64,000 nucleotides of DNA from Aptenodytes patagonicus (lineage: Eukaryota > Chordata > Aves > Sphenisciformes > Spheniscidae). The stretch lies in assembly GCF_965638725.1 (NCBI RefSeq), contig NC_134970.1, positions 2,299,001 to 2,363,000 on the forward strand, written 5' to 3'. The notes beneath the pieces are model-generated. The model was not told the DNA's origin, ran no database searches, and worked only from the letters and a program-made list of their open reading frames with translations. Below are positions 52,601 to 64,000 of the stretch, piece by piece; position 1 is the first letter of the stretch, and each line of letters begins with the position of its first letter. The position numbers and the translations under genes were made by a program.

Positions 52601-52906
52601 GCCAAGGAGCAGAGCATCAAGACCAGCAGCTCCCTGGGCAAGATGTCCTTCATCGAGCGGCTCGCCCCAAGCTTCCTCAGGAGCAGCCGCCCCCGGCCAG
52701 CATCCCTCGGGGCAGGGAAGGACTTTGCTGGTCTGAAGGAGCCCGGGCAGGTGGAGCAGGAGAAGAGCAGCAAGCGGCGATCCCACCCACTGCAGAGCTT
52801 CCCCAGGCCACCCCACTCCTGCGTCAGCGTGAAGATTTCCCCCAAGGGTGCAACCGATGAGAACCGGCGAGAGGCACTGAAGAAGCTCGGTCTGCTGAAG
52901 GAATAG
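49518..52906 (+). CDS. C1orf116: Specifically androgen-regulated gene protein (SARG)
   Basis: Cytoplasmic protein of unknown mechanism, named for androgen-induced expression in human. Three coding exons, 49518-49610, 50980-51157 and 51675-52906, give 1503 nt, 500 aa, with phases 0 then 1. The N-terminus (MPRKEL, GSCDSMVSTAS) and exon 2 (SYDYLSVEEKECLMFLEETI) match human SARG closely. The third exon has a proline-rich TAPKPRKLPPNIILKTS block and the strongly conserved C-terminus (QMSFKSNTLERSGVGLSSY, RPRPASLGAGKDFAGL, SVKISPKG, REALKKLGLLKE). The REALxKLGL motif occurs twice, near residue 324 and at the end. Human SARG is 601 aa; the middle is shorter here. The acidic exon-2 segment DAEADSGVSTDE is also kept. 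The start ATG is that of the human protein. Confidence 0.97.
49611..50979 (+). other. C1orf116 intron 1
   Basis: 1.37 kb bounded by GTAAGT and a TTTTTTCAG acceptor. Nothing else was recognised inside. Confidence 0.85.
50980..51157 (+). CDS. C1orf116: C1orf116 second coding exon
   Basis: 178-nt exon encoding SDNSYDYLSVEEKECLMFLE and the acidic DAEADSGVSTDE segment. It ends in phase 1 at a GTAAGC donor. This is the best conserved N-terminal block of the family. Confidence 0.95.
51675..52906 (+). CDS. C1orf116: C1orf116 last coding exon
   Basis: 1232-nt exon from a TTTGCCTAG acceptor to TAG at 52904-52906, about 410 residues. It is disordered in appearance, rich in Pro, Ser and Lys. Its conserved blocks are listed in the gene entry. 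Confidence 0.96.
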
Positions 52907-53066
52907 CTCTGCGGGTGGCAGGGCTGCTGAAAAAGGGGCTTTTCATCCTGTATCCAGGTGCCTTCACTACCTGTCCTCGGGCAGCACAACCACAAGCATC
53001 TTCTGCATCTTCCTGCCCCAGCACCTTGGGAGGGGTACCACAAGAGGCATTCGGAGCTTCACACCA

Positions 53067-53072
53067 AATAAA
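53067..53072 (+). terminator. C1orf116: Poly(A) signal of C1orf116
   Basis: AATAAA 161 nt after the stop, followed by GTGT/TTTTGT-rich sequence. Confidence 0.6.
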
Positions 53073-53798
53073 GTAATGCCATGTGTACATAATATTTTGT
53101 ATATAGCAAGTGTATATGAGCTATTTTATATAAAGCATCACTCAGCGTGTGGATGGGGCATATTCTCCTACAAGGTCTTTAATGCATTTGTGGATTCATT
53201 GCAGCGGGGAAGCCACAGAATCGGGGGTTTGGCTTATTTTAAAAGAGGTTGCCCACAGATAAAGCCTTTCTGGGAAGAAGTGCAGGACTCTGCTGCTCCT
53301 TTAGGATTTTATGGGTTTTTGTTAACTTTATCCAAAGCCTGCGAGGCCCGACCACTCACCTGCCCCATGCAAGTGCCTCCCAAAAGCCACAACTGCCACA
53401 TACAAAACTGCCAGGCCGATGGGAACCAGAGGGGGCTCAGCAACGCCTCCCCCACAGACGAGCGCTCCTCGTACAGCGCCTGCAGGCGAGGGGCTGGATG
53501 GCTGCACAGATATCCCACTGCCTCCTCCGCTAGACTGCTCTCACATCCAGCCCTGACAACCTGGATATAGCACTTAAAAGTAAGACATACACGCATCCGT
53601 CTTTATCATGAAGTGACAGTTAAGAAGTGGCAGACTGTGTTTCAGTGGCAAAACCAGAAATGCTGCCCAAAACGAGATGCAAATCTGAGACACCACCATT
53701 TCATTCCCTTTCAAACTCCCCTCACGTCTTTCAGACCCAGCTGATGCTGTCAACGTTTGTGCTGCACACCTTTTATAGCAAAGGTGGTTTATTTCTGT

Positions 53799-53804
53799 AA
53801 TAAA
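53799..53804 (+). terminator. C1orf116: Second poly(A) signal of C1orf116
   Basis: AATAAA about 890 nt after the stop, in the context CTGTAATAAACTTGTATA. It could serve a longer 3' UTR. Confidence 0.5.
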
Positions 53805-56800
53805 CTTGTATATGATCAGAAAAAGACTGTGTAATACAGATTTACTCTTGTGTTGAGTCAGAGCTCTGGTAAAGCTAAATAATGAGTGTTAACCTTCAAT
53901 ATGTCTTGACTTGAGGAGTGAGTGACCCAGACAGCAGCCGGGCATCGTAAATGATGAGGTCTGAACTGGAGACTTGGGCCTCCTGCAACCCAGGAGCCGC
54001 ACAAGACGGGATTTCATGTAAGCGCTTCCAGTACAATAAGCAGATGCAAAGTCTGCCACGGCACTGCCAGACTGGGACCGGTGACATGGGACCTGCCACT
54101 GCTCCAGTCGATCCCTTCCAACCTGCACCATCTCCTGGGTCTGTGGAGACATCTCCCACAGCAGCCATGTTAGTTGAAAAGCCACACTAACAGCTTAGCT
54201 TGAAAGGATCATTTTAATTTCTTCACCAAAGAAGTCCTTCATGCAATCCTGGCTTTCAGTGTTGGACCTCTAGAGAGCGCCTCTGCTAATAAAGCAAGCG
54301 CCTTTGTTCCTAACAGGCAATTTAATTTCAAATCTAACGTAGGCTTCCTTTAGAGAGAGGGGCTGACCGTGGAGGCAACTGCACTACACAATCTACTGAT
54401 GTTAATTAACTGCTTGCAGCATTAAGATAAAGTTGCACTCAATCGTTTTCATCGCTGACCTTGCAGTACAATCAGCTTTTAAAGACAGTGTTGTGAATAC
54501 TAAACAGGCTCGTACTAACAAAACCCAGAGCCAGGCTTCTAATTCCTCTCCAAACAGGCATCAGCGGAGCTTTGGTTTTGCATGGAAAGAAAGGGAGGGC
54601 ATCCTTCTGCAAAAGCTGCGCCATTTCACAAACCCCCACATAATAAAGGTGTGTACAAGAGGAGGGAATAGTACCGACCCACGTAAAGAATCCAAGGAAC
54701 ATGAGAAAATGATGTCTGATTAGCTACACTTCATGAAAGCAGGGAAATGCTTGTTTGTAGTTAAGCAATTAACTAAATTAGTTTTGGGCTGGCCAGCAGT
54801 AATGCAAACCTGTACATCAGGGAGGAAACTAGGAGAAGCTGCATGGGCTAAGGTCTGACCGAAAACCAGCAAACACCGTGTTGCAGGTACATTAGCTCCA
54901 AAAGGGAGAAGGAGCCTGAAAAGTTATTAACTCCCCCAGCCTGAGCCCAGCGCCTCATTTCAAGCCTGGAGCCGCGTTGGCAGTGGCCAGGCAGGACTGG
55001 CAAGCTACTGCGTGGCTGCACGCCGTGGGCGATAACCGCAGCCCGGAGCCCCTTCACCAGGCACAGGGATGGCTCTAACCCCAGCGCTGCTGGGGAGGCA
55101 GCTCTGCCACGTGCCTGGGGCATCGCCAGTGGTTTAAGGGGGTTAGGCAGGATTAAGGCTGTTTGCACTAAGAGCTGAGCAGGGTGCAGATACTGCCCTA
55201 CACACAGTGCTCTGGGCGCAAGCCTGTCCCAATATGAATGGGTCATGATAAACATGGCCAGAGCTGAGGTCCCCCCTGTGCAACTTGGTCCACGTGGCCT
55301 TGGGAAGGTGCCTCTGGGCTAACGCGTGGCCAAAGAGCAAGGGGGCTGCTCTGTGCTTACAAACTGGGTGCTCGCATCCACGCCATCCTGCCCTCCTCCT
55401 CAGCTGCCTGCTTGTGCCCGGGGCAGGGGCCACCCTGCCTTAAGCAGGAGGCAGAAAGAGCAGCTTGGTTTTAAGAAACCACTCCCAGCTGCTGCAAAAA
55501 GTTCTGTGAAGCTGAGAGGTGGCCGTGCTCTCTGCGAGAGCAGGATCCATCCATCAGCAGCAGGGCTTGACTCTGGGTGGCACCAAGCAGAGTCATGTGT
55601 CTGCTCTTGCGTAAGGTCCCAGCCCAGGAGTCACACAGCCCGTGGCGATAAACACCTTCGTTTCTAATGGCTGCAAACATATCTAGACTGTGAAATGTCA
55701 TATATTGCTTGCAGGATTAAACAGCAACGCCTGCTTTTGGAACGGGGCTTGCCCATGGTGAGTGATTCAACCCAGAGGACCCAGCAGCAGCAGAAGCACT
55801 TCACCCCGCGGAAAGGCAGAGACCTGGAGTTCATTCCCAGAGGAGTGACCCTGATCTCCTATGGCTGTTTTAATTTATTCTCTTTTGTTTCCATTTCATA
55901 CCAATCGGGCCATGTGCACAACTCCTGTTAATGAACATCACTCCCCCCCATCATAGCTTAATAAGCAATCTTTGTGAGATTTCTGCTAGGAAGTCTAATC
56001 AAAACTTAGCTTTCATGCTTGACATGTATGTTACACTGTAGTACTCCCTGGTTTTGACTAAATAAGCCAAGGATTGGAAGAGAATCCTTTGTTTCCAAAA
56101 CAATCCGTTTTTAAGAGAAGTTAAGGTTCTGTTTCAGGCCAAAAATGCTTTGAGAGAGACCTTAATGCTCACCTCCTTTCTCATTAGATAAACAAGGTGA
56201 GATTACCTTTGAGACTGCAATAGTCATGTATCTACATTATGCAAGTAATGTGCAGTGAGACAGAGCATTAAGTAGGATAATGCTGGAATCAGCAGTAGGT
56301 AAAAAGGAGTGGTCAGAGAGGAGCATGTAGATGAAAATGCACCAGAAAACCACCCTCATTTTCATTATACAAGGAAGGATGAGGAATAAGAGGCAAATAA
56401 ACTGCCTACACATTACTATTCCTGCTAAAACTGCAAAGTCCACAAAGGTTTGGAAGATAATAGAAAGCTCAGTCCTGACAAACTTATCCACAGGTGCCAG
56501 CTAAGTTTTCTGTCTCCATGATATTTCTACATGGTGCTAGTGGATGGGACAGGGAAGACAGAGCTCTGCTCTCACAGGAGGAGCTGGCAGCCCTGAAGGA
56601 AACAGCTTCTGTCTCAGAACAGAGAAATTTGTTCTGAAAAGGCAACAGGCCACAAAAGATGGAGCTACCAGATATCTTGCAAGAACTGGCTTCAGAGGGC
56701 TGACCCCTTCACTCAGAGCTTAATCTTGCATCTTCCTCTCCTCTTCCATTTATACTGTGCTCTCCCTGCCTTTAAAGTCAATCATTTGCACTTGAAAGTC

Positions 56801-59800
56801 TACAGCCTGAGGAGTGCAGCGCTGGGTGGGAACCTCTCCTGCTGCCTGTCTGCACATCAGGCCGGTTGAAGCCTGCCAGTTCACACAGGCAGTGCCAGAT
56901 ATTCCCCCTTTTTGTTTGCAGGAGCTGGGAAGCAGCATCAGTCACAGCAGCCCTGCATTTACAGTCACGCAAATAATTGCTCCCAATGCTGGCCCACTCC
57001 CTCCGTGCCAGGCAGCAAGGACCACAGGGAGCAAAGCTCTCCTGCTCTGATGTAACCCATAATCCACAGACTCAAAGGAAGAGATTTACCTTTGCTCTAG
57101 CCCAGCCCGCATCTCTCATCAGCAGAGTCTCCAGCAACGAGCCGCTCCCCAGCCAAGTGCCCATGGGATCCCCACCATCACCTGATGCAAGAGCAGCCAA
57201 AACAGCCCCAGTTTACAGGCTGGCAGGAGCCTCAGCAGAGTGATGAGCCTCTCTTTTATAAGGGGAAAAGCTGGTGGGCACTCAGATGAGCTACCGGCTG
57301 TGCTCCTCCAGCCCGCCAGCACCGACACAGCTGATGCGAGGAGCCGCAGCGATGTTGCTCATCTCACAGAGAGGCGAGGGAAAGGCTGCTCCTGCCTGCT
57401 AATGCCTATTATTGGCATGTGGGGGTGCCTGGGAGGTGGACAGGGGAAAAGCAAGAGCAGAAACAAAATCTACCTCCAGGTTCAGCCAAGCTCCAGCCGA
57501 GTTCCCGGGCTCTTGTCTGGGTACCTCTGAAAGCAGACTTCGTACTACTTAATTCTGGGCATAATTTGCTTGATTTGTTCCCAGAAGGCAAAATCACAGC
57601 AGACCCCAGCCAAAAAGCCATCCATGAAGAGAGATCATAATATTTCAGAAGTAACCTGAAGAGTTAGTAAATGTACCCTCAGTGCCTTAATGCAGATTAT
57701 ACAGACTGTGTTTATGCGGTGCAACAATGTTAGAAAAGACCCAAAGAAAACACTCAGCTTTGCATTTGGCATGGAGTATTCATTTCCTTCTTAACTATCA
57801 GTCCCATAGTGGCTCAAACATATAATTTCCATGTCTACATGAGCCTGTCAAGACCTACTATTCCAATTAAAAGCACTCTTGCGCACATCTTCCATTACAA
57901 AGATCAAATTCAGGAGAAGTGGCTTGTTAAATTCTGGCAGTATTAAAGAATGTCACCTGTACTGGGCCACAGTCTCCAGGAGAAACTTGTCATCTTAATA
58001 ATAGACTTTGTCACTGTGCAGCAGCTTTGGTGCGGGCGTCAGCAGGGACCCTTGGGGCTGGTGTCCCACAGGAGGTCGGGGAGGTGGGTTGGTTACTGCT
58101 GGCCTGACACATCTCCAGCTGGAGAACATCAAACCTGGGCTGTGAGACCCAGGGTCCCACTGGAGTTGCTCCAGCTCTGTGGAAGAGGACCGTAGATGTC
58201 CGAAGGTTTTTAACCACATCCCAGCGGGGTTTGGGCAATAACCGGTAGCTGAGGCTTTGCCCTTTCCCTGCTCACGTGCAGATGGAGAGAAGGACCCTCT
58301 CCAACCCCAACTAATCCGATATGAAGGAGGGATAAATTACCCCTATTTCAAGGAATATTGCGTATCTCTCTGCTTCATCAGAAAGGCACCAGGGTAATCC
58401 CCATGCCTTGCCTGATCTACCCAGGGCCCATTTCTCTTCCATTCAGTGCTTTGTGTTGGTGTTTACAGTAATGCATGGCAAATGGAGGAGGTGTGGGGAG
58501 TGTTCCCGCGCTGGTGCAATGGCACTTCGTATTCCTGTTGCCCCAACCAGCATAAATGACCACACAAGGAAGAAGGCAGTGGGACTCAGATCCTGGGTCT
58601 GTGCGGGACCTCGGGGTGGGGACTCATCCAGCGGCATGCTGTGTTTAATACAGTAGGCTGCTGCTTCAGCTGAACTTCTGGGCGATGCTGTAATCCCCAT
58701 AGGCATGCTGAAAACCTCCAAGCCTCTTGGTGGTTATGATAAACCAAGGCTTTGTGGAGTCAGGCATGGTAGAAGTGCTGCTGGGGTTCAGCTTGTGTCA
58801 CCCTGTCCCAGGTCCCCATGCCCCAAGGCTAGGCAGAGAGCTGAGCCCAGCCAGCTCATCAGCCCCGAGCATCACGGGGGCATCTCTCCAATTACACCAA
58901 CCAACCAAGGCAAGCCCTGGTCGTTTACAGTTCCTAATAATGAAAAAACAGCGCAGTAGACTCTCAAGCATAGGAGCAACATTCCCTGAAAACTGGTGTC
59001 CTCCCAACTCTCCTCAGCCAACGGTTAGCTGATGTACAGAGCTGTCCCATCATGTTAAAATGTGACCGTGCAGCAGGTGTCCTCAGGTGAATCTGAGTCC
59101 TGCTAAGGTCAACAGCAGGAGTGCCCTGGGTGATGCCTGTCCATGCCCAGGACAACCTAGTGCAGGATTTGACACAATATACTCTGCATGTCTCACCATT
59201 ACCTTTTTTTCCTGTTGTTTCTAATGGAATTTTAAAACGAAAAAAGGCAGCCGTACCCCCAAACCTTGTCATTGCTGTTCCCATGTGTGCAGTGCTTGGC
59301 ACTGGAGAACTAACGACCTGCAGGTACAGAAAAGCCAGACAGCAAAAACGAGCTTCGCCAAACACATTCAAGCCTTTTACTGCTGACTCCTGCTGTGTTC
59401 AAACGGCCAGGGTTTGGGTTTGTTTTGCTTTACTTGCCAGCGATGCTAATTTACCTGGTATCTTAAAATCAAACTAGATCCAATGTTCCTCATTCCTGCT
59501 CTTAAAACCCGTGTTCTGGCCCTGCCACAGCAATCACCGGTTTTGCCTCGGTGAGCTGCCGGACCGCCCTCGGCAGGGCAGGGGGATGAGTACGCTCCTG
59601 CTTCCTGGAGATCTCAGCTGTTCTTTGTTTCCAAATACCCTTTAACTATGAAGTCCAGTAAGAGACAGAAAGGGCCACTGTTGTTCCTCACCCAGGGGTT
59701 TACGCGCAGTGATAACGTATCTGGCTTATTCCACGAGCACTGCCCTAGCTAGAGTGCAACCATTGACTCCTACAGGCACTGCAGAGCAAGCAGGGGCTGT

Positions 59801-61400
59801 TACGATTTATTTGTAACAACTCTGCAGACAGGCTGTGCTGAGATGCTGACAGCAACCTCGACAACTGTGCATTGGTAAAACATGTGGGCCCAGAGCCCCG
59901 GCGCGACACCTGGTGCTACGTGGTGCCCGCTGCACTGCTCGCTTGGGCTGGTCACAGGCAAGAGATCCACCAGCCAGCACGTGCTCGTTATAGGAAGGAA
60001 GAGAAATTTCCTTAACAAGCATAGCCCAGAAGAACAAATTCTGTAACTTGTCTGAAATTTAACTCTCCTTCAGCAGTAGGAAAAGATGCAAGTCAGTGGT
60101 ACTCCCCCAGGAGCGGTCCTTTCCATGGGCTGCCATCGCTGTTTCCCTGCCGGAGCCATCCTCACTGCTAGCTGCGTACCGCTCCCAGCTGTTTGTAAAT
60201 GATGCTGAGAAAATGGCCCCTGTTGCTTCCAGTGCTGCTGCCCCTGCTGAATTTATCTGCTTTTTCATTTAAAGAAGGTGGGGTCCCCAGATGTCCCTGC
60301 TCCAAAAGCTGGGGTCAGCTTGGGACACCTGGGGACCTTGTGCAGAGACCAAGATGGGCGTTCCCACCCCAGATGGGTGAGGAAGCAGTGCACGGTGCTG
60401 CGGGTAAGGTTGCTCGTTACTACCCCTTCAAATCAGCTCTGTCAAAGGCAATCTGCCTCCACCCAAAATATCTTACCACCTCATTGCTCTTAAGAGCAAC
60501 TCGGGACGTAGTACCTGGCCCGACTGGCTCCTCTCAGGAGAGCTCGTTTGACAGCAATCCCGCTGTGCCTGTTGCTGCATTTGATCTCTCCCTCCTGAGG
60601 CAGGAGGTCCCCTCCTAAAACACGGCACTGCCTGGCGTGGGTCGCCTCTTTCTCCCAATTCTCCAGCAATTCTGCTCCTTTCTATCTGCACATGGGCTAT
60701 GGCATTTGCCAGGGGAAGTAGCAAGGAGCCCAGGGCATGCCAGACCCAGCGGCTCGCTGCCTGGGGTCCAAAGGACATCACACGGGTGCACAAAACCTGC
60801 TGCCCCCAGGCAGCGAGCCGCCGGGGTCTGGCATCCCCCCACAGCGAGCAACACACTGGCACAAATGGAACGGTGATGGGGAAGGGGACAGTCAGGCCCA
60901 GCAGTGACACGCCACGAGACCGTACACTCCTCGTGCCCACGCTTAACCAGCCAGCAGCGGGATGCTGCTGTTCTGCCTTCAACCCCTCCTGCCCGGCTGG
61001 GCTTCCCTGGCGCGCCTCCCTCCGTTCCAGATGTGCTCATTATTTTCCCCTTTTCTGCCAGCTGCTGGCTGAGCGATGGCTCGTGCCCCTTTCAATAACG
61101 GGAAGGAAACGCGGAGCTGGAGCCAGGTCCCAACCCGTACCCAGAGTGGTCTGGAATCAGCATCCAAATAAAAAACAACGTAACTCTCTAGAAGAGCCAT
61201 TTTCCAGCTGCGGCCTGGGGACTGCTGGGTGTCCCCCTGCTAACGGATCCACAAGAAAACTAGCAGAAGGAAGCTCAGCCTGCTGCTTGCACGCTCGGGG
61301 CTACAGGGCAGAAGGTCCAGCCTGCTCCAGGGGCAAACTCGGGAGCTCTGAAGAGAACAGCCTCTTTACTCGCGTTTCAAAGGTAGACGTGAACAGCAGA
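53805..61400. other. Intergenic stretch right of C1orf116
   Basis: No coding exon recognised on either strand. By synteny FCAMR and PIGR should follow, but no immunoglobulin V-type exon (C..W..C with DxAxYxC) was seen. The frames near 60.4-61.0 kb overlap in all phases and are not supported. Confidence 0.5.
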
Positions 61401-61429
61401 GACGGTGGACGAAGCTGGGAAACGAGCCT

Positions 61430-61900
61430 GCTGCGCCGAGCTGAGCCGCGGCAGCCCGGATCCGCCGAGCCCTGGGGATGAGCAGAGGCCTCTTGGCTGT
61501 TGCCCTCCCCCGGCCGTCCCTGCGCAGGACCCTCGCCCTTCCTCCCGGACCCTCCTCTCCGCAGCTCCTTCCTGCGAAGAGCAGCTCTGCATCGGCGCCT
61601 CGGGATGAGCGGCGGGTGACCGGCTGCGGCACCGACACGGGGTGGCAGTGCCCGCCCGGGGCGCAAGCCCGGCGCCGCCGCCGCCGCTCCTCCTCCCCCG
61701 GGGCCCGGGCGCCTTGGCAGCAGGGGCAGCGCGGGTGGGGCGGGGAGAGACGCTGCAAGGGGTGCTGCCGAGGGGGGGATGTCCACCCCGGGAGCCTGTA
61801 GAGGCAAGGGGCTTTGCTGCTGGCGGCACGCACAGGGCGCGCTCCCTTGGGATGCGGCGGGGTCAAACGCCCCCCCTTACCCGCAAGGGAAATGGTAAAT
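61430..61900. promoter_or_regulatory. Orphan CpG-rich island
   Basis: About 450 bp of high GC and CpG density with long overlapping open frames on both strands (for example 61301-61866 minus, 61478-61902 plus). GC bias explains these frames. None shows a domain or a conserved start. The island may mark an unannotated promoter or first exon. Confidence 0.5.
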
Positions 61901-64000
61901 AACGCAGAGGGGTGCTCCTTGCCGTGCCCGCCCGTATCCAGCTCAGACCCTCACCCAGGAGCTGAGACCGGCAGGGATGGGGACAAGGCACAGCTGCCCA
62001 CGCTCACCCAGCGGGGCGGACTTCACCTTGCCCATTACTAAGGTCATGCGAATAGTTTAGGACACGAGAAGAGAAAGCAGGATATGCGGTAATTAACCTC
62101 GTACCAAAGTTAAAATGGATGATTAGCATTGCTGCGGAGGTAGAGAGGCTTTGCCTTATTGAAAGCAATAAAACAATTATGAGAACAACCTTGCAGCACA
62201 CAGAACACTTCCCAAACTCGGGGCACAAATTTGCCCCCAGACCCTTTGGTGCGCCTCCAGAGCCGAGGTCTCCCCAGGGCGGCTGCAGTTCCCCGCAGCG
62301 CTTGGTCTGCCTGTCCTCACTGTCCTGCCACGGGTGTCAGCTTTAACCCCATGGCAGCACACGGGGTCCTGTGGTGACACCACTGCTGGGCTGGGCTTCA
62401 CCAGTTGTCACCCAGGTGAAGACAACTGGGGTGACCAGGCTGTTGGAGACCCCTCTCCCCTCTTGCCACAGGATGAGGTTTGCCACAGGGCAAGGACAAG
62501 GACCACCAGCTCAGCTCTGGTCCTCAGCTCACCCTTGCAAACCCTCCTCTGCCCCACAGAAGCGGCATCAGCTCTCCTTCTCCTTTGGGCCCTTGAATGC
62601 AAATCTGCAGAGGCATCTCTGAGCGCCGAAGGAAGGAGCTGCACCCCAAACCACCAGCTTACCCTTCAGCATCGCTCGGCAGGGTCTCACCGGAGAGGGG
62701 GTTTGTCAGGGGTTTCAGACTGAACGTTTCAGCCACATTTGCAGCATAGAGAAATGACACTGAGCAGTCTTAGGGGTTTCCCACCATCAGTTTTGTGTAT
62801 CACATTTTATTGCTAATACAAGGGCAATCATATTGCTTTGCTACCGATGTGGTAACAAATGTCCTTAGATTAATTCTGCTGAAGCCTAATCAATATTGGG
62901 AAGTTTATTGCACAGGTTTGGTACAAAACAACAACAATTACTGCAATATAAGTAATCGTATCATGATAAAGAAAGCAAAATGCTTAACAGAGATTTATCT
63001 TCATCCAGGGAGATTCTAAAACACTTCAATGATTGACTTACACAAAACACAATCTGTCTTCAAAGCATGCCTGCGCACAAGGAGGGGAAGGGCAGGACCT
63101 TTGGACCCCGCCAGCGCACCACCGGGTCAGAACAAAGTTGTTTCTATCAACTCTCCCCTGAGCATTCTGAACCACATGCCGCTTCTTACACGGTGGGTGT
63201 TATCCTGCAAACCCTGGAGATATGCAGAGTGCTGGGACCCGCCCAGGGCATTCTCAGGAGTGCCACAGGTAGATTTTTTTTCAATCAATCATTTCTATTT
63301 GAAGGAAAACCAGACGAAAGTCCCTCGTAATCTCAATTAAGATTATTTGGTTAGTGCAAAAGAGGAATTGTGTGTGTGTGCATGAACAAACTGCCCTTAG
63401 TTACATCCTCGGATCCTGTAAGGCAACGAGCGTGGCCATTATCACAGAACAAACCGTAGTTGCTCATGATGAACATGCCTCAAACACGCCCGGGTTTTGG
63501 TTGTACCTGTGCGGAGCTCTGGGTTTGGTGATGGATAGTGGTGCCTTTCCTGTGGCAATGCATCCCACCAGCTGGCGAATTTTAAGTATGCAATGGCTAA
63601 AATGCAGCAAGATTAAATTTAGAGAGAAATTAATCACCACAAAACGACAACTTACTGAGCAAGCTTAAAGATATTTTCAGGTAAAAACCCCGCGCCTTAG
63701 TGATACACCGACTTGATTTCTCAGCTACGATCTATTTAGCTGCTTGGCGACTCAGCTCGATCGGGCTGCGCTGCAATGATCTGATACAATCATGCTCATG
63801 GGAGAAAATGATAACTAAAACTGCCTTCCTGGTAATTACAGCAGGAATGCGTGCAAGTATTTATCACCACGGAGCTGGGCTGGTTTGTGCTTGGCGGGTA
63901 GCAGAAGCCGTGGGGCACCACCAGTCCCCGCAGCTTCCCAGTGCCAGTTCCTGTCTGCTTCCAGACCTCGCAGGGGGACCGTCACCCTGGAGGAGAAAAT
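61901..64000. other. Right flank, no gene recognised
   Basis: Two AT-rich stretches (62040-62200 and 62790-63060) stand out from GC-richer neighbours. They have no coding signal and could be regulatory. A short TG repeat lies at 63370-63380. No RNA gene or splice-bounded exon was found. Confidence 0.45.

Noticed and set aside
54090-54175. Second CR1-like scrap (GATCCCTTCCAACCTGCACC)
   Set aside because: Only a short block resembles CR1 and the terminal ATTCTATGA-type repeat is missing.
60473-61866. Candidate new gene of 140-260 codons near the orphan CpG island
   Set aside because: Frames are low-complexity Arg/Pro/Ala products of GC bias; no start, splice or domain support.
53805-64000. 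PIGR or FCAMR exons expected by synteny
   Set aside because: No Ig V-type exon with the cysteine/tryptophan pattern could be found on either strand.

Overview
The window looks like a bird genome segment; another sauropsid is possible. It carries the RCA (regulators of complement activation) border synteny known from human 1q32 and chicken chromosome 26: C4BPA-like genes, PFKFB2, YOD1 and C1orf116 (SARG) in that order. A CR1 LINE tail-like scrap, compact introns and GC-rich promoters fit a bird microchromosome. All exon models were built by hand from splice sites, reading phase and recalled protein families; no search was run.

Region 1 (about 1-16.7 kb, minus strand) holds two tandem complement-regulator genes made of sushi/SCR (CCP) exons, each ending in a C4b-binding-protein alpha-chain oligomerisation exon. 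The upstream copy (8775-16661) is a complete 13-exon model of 709 aa: signal peptide, ten SCRs (SCR2 split over two exons, as in mammalian C4BPA and CR1) and a coiled oligomerisation tail. The downstream copy (1795-7465) has a signal exon, three decayed SCR exons, six good SCRs and the same type of tail. It stays in frame (449 aa) if the decayed exons are skipped. Parts of the two genes are nearly identical, introns included, which points to recent gene conversion.

Region 2 (16.7-28 kb) has no convincing coding exon. It probably includes a long PFKFB2 3' UTR, with a good minus-strand poly(A) signal near 19.75 kb. C4BPB, which lies between PFKFB2 and C4BPA in human, was not found.

Region 3 (28.0-36.7 kb, minus) is a full 14-coding-exon PFKFB2 (534 aa) with kinase P-loop, phosphatase RHG motif and both C-terminal phosphorylation sites. 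It shares a 328-bp CpG-rich head-to-head promoter with YOD1 (37041-38474, plus; 304 aa deubiquitinase in two coding exons). That promoter holds an array of octamer (POU-factor) sites at an exact 11-bp period, two CCAAT boxes and a TCTCGCGAGA palindrome.

Region 4 (38.5-64 kb) holds the YOD1 3' UTR, then C1orf116/SARG (49518-52906, plus; three coding exons, 500 aa). After that come about 10 kb with no recognised gene, apart from an orphan CpG-rich island near 61.4-61.9 kb. PIGR and FCAMR, expected next by synteny, were not seen and may lie beyond the right edge.

Possible links: the two C4BP-like genes would give secreted multimeric inhibitors of complement; PFKFB2 sets fructose-2,6-bisphosphate and so glycolytic flux; YOD1 trims ubiquitin for p97/VCP-linked ER quality control; SARG is an androgen-responsive cytoplasmic protein of unknown mechanism. 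Apart from the shared PFKFB2/YOD1 promoter, the genes are neighbours by ancient synteny rather than a pathway.
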